Shown here: one piece after another, positions 57,645 through 64,000 of the stretch
How positions within the stretch are numbered: the stretch's first letter is position 1
How the letters are laid out: every line of letters starts with the position of its first letter
From: Pseudomonas paraglycinae
GTDB lineage: Bacteria > Pseudomonadota > Gammaproteobacteria > Pseudomonadales > Pseudomonadaceae
DNA length: 64,000 bases
NCBI RefSeq assembly: GCF_021601625.1
Contig: NZ_BQHR01000012.1
Coordinates: forward strand, 1 to 64,000
Direction of reading: 5' to 3'
Position numbers and translations under genes: made by a program
Notes under the pieces: model-generated
The model's input: only the letters and a program-made list of their open reading frames with translations
The model's database searches: none
What the model was told of the DNA's origin: nothing

Positions 57645-59194
57645 GGGAGATCCCTAGGCGCTGCTTCGTTGAGCAACGCATCACGTTTCTGGTAGCCGGC
57701 GAACGCGGCGGCAAGCAAGTCATCCTGGGTCCAGCTGTCGCGCTCGAACGTGTCGATCAGGCGCCCCGCCGACAGCACTCCGATGCGGTCGCAGATCAGC
57801 ATCAGCTCGCGCAAATCGCTGGACACCACGACCAGCGCCTTGCCCTGCCGAGTCAGTTCGCCGAGCAGGGCATAAATATCGAACTTGGCGCCGACATCGA
57901 TACCGCGAGTCGGCTCGTCGAACAGCAGCACCGAACAGTCGCGCTCGAGCCAGCGACCGATCACCACCTTTTGCTGATTACCGCCGGACAGCTCGGACAC
58001 CAGTTGCGTCGGGCTGGAACTGCGGATGCGCATGGCGTCGATCTGCCGCTGCGCGAGCTTCGTTTCATCGCCGTTGTTGACGAACCCGCCGCTGGAAATC
58101 TCCGGCATGTTGCCCAAAGCGATGTTGGCGCTGATCGACTGGCTCAGCAGCAGGCCTTCGCCCTTGCGATCCTCGGTGATCAAGGCGATGCCGTTGCGCA
58201 CTGCATCGACTGGCGAGCGAATGCTCACCACCTGGGCCGGAGATCCGAGCGCCACCGTGCCGCTGTCCGCGACATCGGCGCCGAAGATCAGCCGCAAAAG
58301 CTCGGTGCGCCCTGCTCCGATCAGCCCCGAAATGCCGAAAATCTCACCGGCGCGAACCTCAAAGGACACGTCACGCACCTTGTCGGAGCGGGTCAGACCT
58401 TTGACCGTCAGGGCCGGCGCGCCGATGTTGCGAGCCCCCAGATCGATATGCTCGCCCAGCTCGCGACCGACCATCAGGGTGACCAGTTGCTCGCTGCTGT
58501 AATTTGCCATCGGCTCGACACAGACCAGGTTTCCGTCGCGCAACACGGCAATGCGCTGTGCTACCCGGGCCAGCTCTTCGAGGCGATGCGAGATGTAGAT
58601 GATCGAGACGCCGCGCGCCTGCAGCCGAGTGATCTGCTCAAAGAGCATCTCGACTTCGCGTGCGGTCAGCATCGCGGTGGGTTCGTCGAGGATCAGCACG
58701 TGACAATCGCCGATCAGGTTACGGGCGATCTCGACCATTTGCTGGTGACCGATGCCCAGCTCGCCGACCAGTGTGTCCGGGTCGATGGCATCGAGGCCGA
58801 CTTGAGCCATGGCTTCGATGGCGGCCTTGCGCAGCTGCTTGCGACTGATCCAGCCACCGTTACTTGGCAGGTTGTCGAGGAACAGGTTCTCCGCCACCGA
58901 AAGCGTCGGCAGCAGATTGAGCTCTTGCATGACCATGCGCACACCCAGCTCTTCAGCCTGCGTGCGACTGCCGGGGCGATAGTCCTTGCCCTGGAACTGC
59001 ATCTGGCCGGTGGTAGGTGTGACCAGCCCGCCGATGATCTTCGACAGGGTGCTTTTGCCGGCACCGTTCTCACCGGTCAGCGCCAGCACTTCACCGCGCA
59101 TCAACGTCAGGTCGATGCCGGTCAGAACCGGTTGCGCATAGGTCTTGCCGATACCGCTGACCGAGAGGACAGCGTTCGGAGCGGAAACTGACAT
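57641..59194 (-). CDS. rbsA: ribose ABC transporter ATPase
   Basis: A 517-residue two-domain ATPase: Walker [17 protein letters not shown] signature, LILDEPTAML; second domain [36 protein letters not shown] 59194 follows GGAG; the longer frame lies in the gap after rbsB. Confidence 0.95.
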   Translation of the reverse strand: MSVSAPNAVLSVSGIGKTYAQPVLTGIDLTLMRGEVLALTGENGAGKSTLSKIIGGLVTPTTGQMQFQGKDYRPGSRTQAEELGVRMVMQELNLLPTLSVAENLFLDNLPSNGGWISRKQLRKAAIEAMAQVGLDAIDPDTLVGELGIGHQQMVEIARNLIGDCHVLILDEPTAMLTAREVEMLFEQITRLQARGVSIIYISHRLEELARVAQRIAVLRDGNLVCVEPMANYSSEQLVTLMVGRELGEHIDLGARNIGAPALTVKGLTRSDKVRDVSFEVRAGEIFGISGLIGAGRTELLRLIFGADVADSGTVALGSPAQVVSIRSPVDAVRNGIALITEDRKGEGLLLSQSISANIALGNMPEISSGGFVNNGDETKLAQRQIDAMRIRSSSPTQLVSELSGGNQQKVVIGRWLERDCSVLLFDEPTRGIDVGAKFDIYALLGELTRQGKALVVVSSDLRELMLICDRIGVLSAGRLIDTFERDSWTQDDLLAAAFAGYQKRDALLNEAAPRDLP

Positions 59195-59249
59195 AAAAAT
59201 CTCCATGCGCTCGCCCGGACGGACGAGCGCCGTTGTGTCGCCAGAGGAC

Positions 59250-60206
59250 TTATTTGGTGACCAGCTCGACTGGTGTCTCAATCACACCATTCGCACCACT
59301 GTCGACTTTCTCGCCCTTGATGATTTTCAGCGCAGTCTCGATGCCAAATACCGCTTGCTTCGCAGCGTACTGGTCGGCAGTCGCCAGAACGCGGCCGTCC
59401 TTCAGCATGGGCTTGATGGCATTGATGTTGTCGTAACCGACAACCTGCACCTGACCGGCCTTGCCGGCAGCGCGCACGGCGGAAACGGCACCCACGGCCA
59501 TGCTGTCGTTACCGGCCAGCAGCGCCTTGACGTCCGGGTACTCGCTGAGAATCGAAGCGGCCACCTTGTTGCCCTTGTCGATTTCCCAATCGCCGGACTG
59601 CAGGGAAACAACCTTGATCTGCGCAGCCTCCATCGCATCCTTGAAGCCAGCGGTACGCTGCTGGGCGTTGGTCGTCGTGGAGACGCCTTCAATGATGCCG
59701 ACTTCGTCACCGGCCTTCAGTTGCTTGGCCAGGTACTCGCCCACCAGACGCGCGCCTTTGCGGTTGTCCGGGCCTACGAACGGAACGCTGATGTTCTTGC
59801 TTTTGATCACAGCCGGATCGAGCTGGTTGTCGATGTTGATCACAGTGATACCGGCATCGACGGCTTTCTTGATCACCGGCACCATCGCCTTGGAATCAGA
59901 CGGTGCGATGACCAGCGCGTTGACCTTTGCCAGAATCATCTGCTCGACGATGCGCGTCTGCCCCGCCGTGTCGGTTTCGTCCTTGATGCCGTTGGAGATC
60001 AGGTCGAAATCGGCGGAGTGTTCTTTCTGGTAGGCCTTGGCGCCGTCTTCCATGGTCAGGAAGAATTCGTTGGCCAGGGATTTCATGACCAGGGCGACTT
60101 TGGGTTTTTCAGGGGATTCGGCGAAAGCCGAAGAGACAGGCAGTGCGGCGGATGCGGCAGCCAGCATGGCGACAGCAAGAAGACGTCCAGCGAATGGCAG
60201 CTTCAT
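59250..60206 (-). CDS. rbsB: periplasmic ribose-binding protein
   Basis: A 318-residue binding protein with signal peptide ending SSAFA. KVALVMKSLANEFFLTMEDGAKAYQ, ALVIAPSDSKAMVPVIKKAVDAGI and AGNDSMAVGAVSAV are typical of RbsB. It is the first gene of the operon; ATG 60206 follows GGAG. Confidence 0.94.
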   Translation of the reverse strand: MKLPFAGRLLAVAMLAAASAALPVSSAFAESPEKPKVALVMKSLANEFFLTMEDGAKAYQKEHSADFDLISNGIKDETDTAGQTRIVEQMILAKVNALVIAPSDSKAMVPVIKKAVDAGITVINIDNQLDPAVIKSKNISVPFVGPDNRKGARLVGEYLAKQLKAGDEVGIIEGVSTTTNAQQRTAGFKDAMEAAQIKVVSLQSGDWEIDKGNKVAASILSEYPDVKALLAGNDSMAVGAVSAVRAAGKAGQVQVVGYDNINAIKPMLKDGRVLATADQYAAKQAVFGIETALKIIKGEKVDSGANGVIETPVELVTK

Positions 60207-60299
60207 GGGTTCACTCCGATCTTATGATTATTGTGAGCAACGCTTGCGCTGGCGTAAGCTCGCTGCACCCCACGACAATTCAATCCATCGCGAAGGCCG

Positions 60300-60313
60300 C
60301 GCAAACGTTTGCG
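60300..60313. promoter_or_regulatory. putative RbsR operator
   Basis: CGCAAACGTTTGCG, a perfect 14-bp palindrome with the LacI/GalR central CG, 94 bp upstream of the rbsB ATG. Confidence 0.8.
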
Positions 60314-60375
60314 TAGACCGAACTATGCGAATCACGCCGACATTTGTCAACAATCAGAAATCGGTATCTCATCGC

Positions 60376-60400
60376 AGGGCGAATCCACGGATTCGCCCTT
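60376..60400. other. hairpin past the FlxA-like gene
   Basis: AGGGCGAATCC-ACG-GATTCGCCCTT, 7 bp beyond the minus-strand gene's stop. It has no T-run on the minus strand, so it may be a poor terminator or a transcript-end structure. Confidence 0.55.
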
Positions 60401-60406
60401 GAGTGT

Positions 60407-60859
60407 TCAAGCCGTAGTGTTGACCACATTACCGGCAGAAGAACCCTTCGACATTTCCTTGACCAGTGCAGCCGAGACTTCCAGCAGGGCACCGCTGGTT
60501 TGAGCGATCTGCCCCTGGATGGACATCACCGCTTGCGACTTGGCTTCGGGGGTTGGATAACTCGCAGCCTGCGCGGCGGCCAGTTGTTGCTGCTGCTCCT
60601 GAAGCTGCTTCTGCAGTTCCTGCATCCGTTTGAGCAGCGTCTTGATAGTGATGCTCAGATTGTCACCGCCTTGAGCCTCGCTCGCGCTTGCTTCCTGGGC
60701 AGGACCACCGGTTCTGACCTGATTGGTTTCAACCTTCTCGGTACCCAGTGCCTCGGCTGACGCATCGGCTTCAGCTTCACTCATTGCATTGATCGTCGCA
60801 GCAGTTTTACCGCCGATCGTGACCGAACCGGGATTTGAAAAACCGATAGTCAATGACAT
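60407..60859 (-). CDS. FlxA-like coiled-coil protein
   Basis: A 150-residue soluble protein. After an acidic Ala/Glu-rich half come LLKRMQELQKQLQEQQQQLAAAQAA and KSQAVMSIQGQIAQTSGALLEVSAAL, resembling the FlxA-like family (name from an E. coli flagellar-regulon gene). No signal. ATG 60859 follows AGGAG. Function unclear. Confidence 0.72.
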   Translation of the reverse strand: MSLTIGFSNPGSVTIGGKTAATINAMSEAEADASAEALGTEKVETNQVRTGGPAQEASASEAQGGDNLSITIKTLLKRMQELQKQLQEQQQQLAAAQAASYPTPEAKSQAVMSIQGQIAQTSGALLEVSAALVKEMSKGSSAGNVVNTTA

Positions 60860-62297
<1,438 letters not shown>

Positions 62298-62335
62298 TTC
62301 ATCCTCGCCTGATCCTTTCCTGATCGGGCACTGAC

Positions 62336-62366
62336 TTCACCCTTCGTCAACTTGACGGAGGGTGAA
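62336..62366 (+). terminator. hairpin after asparaginase
   Basis: TTCACCCTTCGTCA-ACT-TGACGGAGGGTGAA with one mismatch. The T-run is poor (GCTTGCG), so efficiency is uncertain. Confidence 0.55.
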
Positions 62367-62454
62367 GCTTGCGCCTCCTCCAAAGATAAATTTCACCTGA
62401 GTGACATCAAACCCGGAAAACCGCTGTCAGAGGATTTTCTTGAATTTTAAGCAG

Positions 62455-62495
62455 TTGCGAAAATGCCTACAGTTAAATACTGTATGCACGTACAG
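62455..62495 (+). promoter_or_regulatory. putative LexA-controlled promoter
   Basis: -35 TTGCGA (62455-62460), 17-bp spacer, -10 TACTGT (62478-62483). A LexA box CTGTATGCACGTACAG (62480-62495) overlaps the -10 and fits CTGT-N8-ACAG exactly. Confidence 0.78.
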
Positions 62496-62513
62496 CTTAA
62501 TAAGGATAACCTC

Positions 62514-62753
62514 GTGGCCACTTCCCCTGATGCTCCTGACGCTTACGAACGCATGGGCATGCGCGTTCAAAAAATCATCAATTCCCCCACCGCACAAAAA
62601 GCCAAAGCCGCACTGATCTTCCGCCTTCCGGACGAGCCGGTGGATGACTGGGAGCGCTTGCTGGAAGAGATCGACGAGAACGACAACGTCACCCTCGCCT
62701 ACCGCGACGATGGCGGTGTACAGATTTTCTGGGTTGTGCCGAAGGAAGATTGA
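62514..62753 (+). CDS. small protein of a putative SOS operon (DUF1654-like)
   Basis: A 79-residue acidic protein with GTG start 62514, chosen because AAGGA is 7 bases upstream; the ATG-started longer frame would include the LexA box. It begins MATSPDAPDAYERMGMRVQKIINSP and ends YRDDGGVQIFWVVPKED. I believe this is the DUF1654 family of pseudomonads, but that is from memory. It is 4 bp from the endonuclease gene, so one transcript. Confidence 0.78.
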   Translation: MATSPDAPDAYERMGMRVQKIINSPTAQKAKAALIFRLPDEPVDDWERLLEEIDENDNVTLAYRDDGGVQIFWVVPKED

Positions 62754-62757
62754 TTCA

Positions 62758-63447
62758 ATGATTCTGCGTTTTGCTGCTGTGCTGTTGCTGTTCATTTCCC
62801 TGGGTGCGCAAGCTGGCGCGCCGCGTACGTTCACCGAAGCCAAGAAGGTCGCCTGGAAGCTGTACGCACCACAATCCACCGAGTTCTATTGCGGGTGCAA
62901 ATACACCGGCAACAAGGTCGATCTTGCCGCCTGCGGCTACGTCCCGCGCAAGAACGCCAAGCGAGCGTCCCGCATCGAATGGGAGCACATTGTTCCGGCC
63001 TGGCAGTTCGGCCATCAGCGTCAATGCTGGCAGGAAGGCGGCCGCAAGAATTGCACCCGCTACGACCCGAGCTATCAGAAAGCCGAAGCCGACCTGCACA
63101 ACCTGGTGCCGAGCATCGGCGAGGTGAATGGCGACCGCAGCAATTTCAGCTACGGCTGGCTGCCGGTCGAAAAAGGTCAGTACGGCTCCTGCCTGACTCA
63201 GGTCGACTTCAAGGCGAAGAAGGTCATGCCCCGCCCTTCGATCCGCGGCATGATCGCCCGCACCTACTTTTACATGAGCAAACAATACGGCTTGCGCTTG
63301 TCGAAGCAGGATCGACAACTGTACGAAGCCTGGGACAAGACTTACCCGGTGCAAGACTGGGAGCGCCAGCGTAATCAGAGCGTGGCGTGTGTGATGGGGC
63401 GCGGCAACGAATTTGTCGGCCCGGTGAACCTGAAAGCCTGCGGTTGA
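62758..63447 (+). CDS. endA: secreted endonuclease I
   Basis: A 229-residue periplasmic or secreted DNase. Signal peptide MILRFAAVLLLFISLGAQA, beta-beta-alpha metal motif RIEWEHIVPAWQFG with His as general base, and DLHNLVPSIGEVNGDRSN with metal-binding Asn. Cys pairs (FYCGCKY, RQCWQEG, NCTRY, GSCLTQ, KACG) fit disulfides of the EndA/Vvn class. ATG 62758 follows AAGGAAG inside the upstream gene's end. It shares the LexA-type promoter. Confidence 0.93.
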   Translation: MILRFAAVLLLFISLGAQAGAPRTFTEAKKVAWKLYAPQSTEFYCGCKYTGNKVDLAACGYVPRKNAKRASRIEWEHIVPAWQFGHQRQCWQEGGRKNCTRYDPSYQKAEADLHNLVPSIGEVNGDRSNFSYGWLPVEKGQYGSCLTQVDFKAKKVMPRPSIRGMIARTYFYMSKQYGLRLSKQDRQLYEAWDKTYPVQDWERQRNQSVACVMGRGNEFVGPVNLKACG

Positions 63448-63462
63448 TTGTCTGATCAAAAG

Positions 63463-63497
63463 AAAAGGCCTTGAGCGATAAACTCAAGGCCTTTTTT
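63463..63497. terminator. bidirectional terminator
   Basis: AAAAGGCCTTGAG-CGATAAA-CTCAAGGCCTTTTTT between endA and the convergent reductase gene. Confidence 0.9.
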
Positions 63498-63501
63498 GTG
63501 C

Positions 63502-64000
63502 TCAACCGCCGGATTTGTTGTGACGCCAGTAGCCCATCAGATTGAGTGACTCGCGCGGAATGCCGCGCTCCTTGATGAGGTATTTGCGCAGGCTCATGAC
63601 CGCAGCGGATTCTCCGGCGATCCAACCATAGAAACACTCGCTGGCCGTATCGGCGATCTCCCACAGAATCTCTTCTTCGATGTCGACATCCGCCAGCTCG
63701 ACCGCTTGCCCAACCGGCGATGCATCGACAGGCAACGTCGCCTGCTGCACGGCTTCCACCATCAACGTGCCGGCAGTTGCGTGATCGCGGATCAGCCATT
63801 GCACCGAAAGTCCGGGCCAGTCAGGAACCGCCAACATATCCTCACGACTGTCGACTTCAAAAAACGCCTGGGCCTGCGGCGGTTCAGTAAGTGTCGCCAG
63901 TTCTTCCAGGATCCCCATGGCGGCCGGCAACGCTGTGGCGTCGGCGACCAACAGAAGTTGCTTGAGCGTTTGCGGTGGCTTCCATTCAAATCCCCCCGCC
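63502..64000 (-). CDS. siderophore-interacting-type FAD reductase, C-terminal part
   Basis: The last ~166 residues of a SIP/ViuB-like ferric-siderophore reductase; the 5' end is outside the window. LLLVADATALPAAMGILEEL is the NAD(P)H-binding entrance, and CFYGWIAGESAAVMSLRKYLIKERGIPRESLNLMGYWRHNKSGG is the family C-terminus. It would reduce Fe(III)-siderophores in the cytoplasm. No promoter is visible here. Confidence 0.88.
   Translation of the reverse strand, partial: AGGFEWKPPQTLKQLLLVADATALPAAMGILEELATLTEPPQAQAFFEVDSREDMLAVPDWPGLSVQWLIRDHATAGTLMVEAVQQATLPVDASPVGQAVELADVDIEEEILWEIADTASECFYGWIAGESAAVMSLRKYLIKERGIPRESLNLMGYWRHNKSGG

Overview
The window looks like a chromosomal segment of a fluorescent-group Pseudomonas. 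The evidence is high GC, Pseudomonas-type REPIN elements (411-505 and 31546-31640), the order thrS-infC-rpmI-rplT-pheS-pheT-ihfA-merR followed by tRNA-Pro(GGG), an IF3 that starts on ATT, and iol and rbs operons in a Pseudomonas arrangement. I see no prophage, insertion sequence, CRISPR array, rRNA or replication origin. Proposed start codons were chosen by ribosome-binding site, and many are downstream of the longest open frame.

Layout. 1-4.4 kb: the 3' end of a Gly/His/Asp-rich repeat protein, a REPIN, a LysR regulator divergent from a secreted esterase, an MscS-type channel with a cyclic-nucleotide-binding-like domain, and a MITE-like dyad element. 4.4-8.0 kb (minus): a compact four-gene operon of unknown pathway (DoxX, monooxygenase-like membrane protein, YtcJ-type amidohydrolase, isochorismatase-family hydrolase). 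A perfect 19-bp inverted repeat abuts its first start codon. 8.1-9.8 kb: an Ig-like protein with an internal duplication. 9.9-18.7 kb: a regulator-rich stretch with a LysR, a secreted metallo-beta-lactamase-fold protein, a small AraC, a WrbA-like flavoprotein, two paralogous winged-helix/NB-ARC ATPase regulators that converge and overlap, and a GlxA-type regulator. Two divergent promoters here share an almost identical 22-bp sequence. 18.9-26.6 kb: pirin, a hendecad coiled-coil membrane protein, LysR/MFS/quinone reductase, a hydrolase and small secreted proteins.

26.6-43.2 kb is a complete myo-inositol module: ABC transporter, two accessory Gfo/Idh oxidoreductases, iolG, iolD, a TIM-barrel isomerase, iolA/mmsA, iolB, iolE, an iolC fused to an aldolase-like domain, and the RpiR-type regulator IolR. 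AT-rich GGAA-N6-TTCC or related sites lie at its three control regions. 43.4-50.8 kb is the translation/nucleoid cluster. It has an ATT-started infC overlapping the thrS stop codon and a strong hairpin ahead of pheS. 51-53.2 kb holds small proteins, including a cold-shock protein and an I78-type lipoprotein.

53.2-60.2 kb is the ribose operon rbsBACRKD with a secreted nucleoside hydrolase at its end. A perfect LacI-type palindrome precedes rbsB. 60.4-64 kb holds a FlxA-like protein, a periplasmic asparaginase with an FNR/ANR-like box upstream, a putative two-gene SOS operon (small protein plus secreted endonuclease I) with a LexA box over its -10, and the start of a siderophore-interacting-type reductase cut by the window edge.

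The items most worth pursuing as possibly undescribed are: the shared direct-repeat operator linking the AraC/MBL and flavoprotein/NB-ARC promoters; the overlapping NB-ARC regulator pair; the doxX operon with its palindrome; the hendecad membrane protein; and the LexA-controlled nuclease operon.
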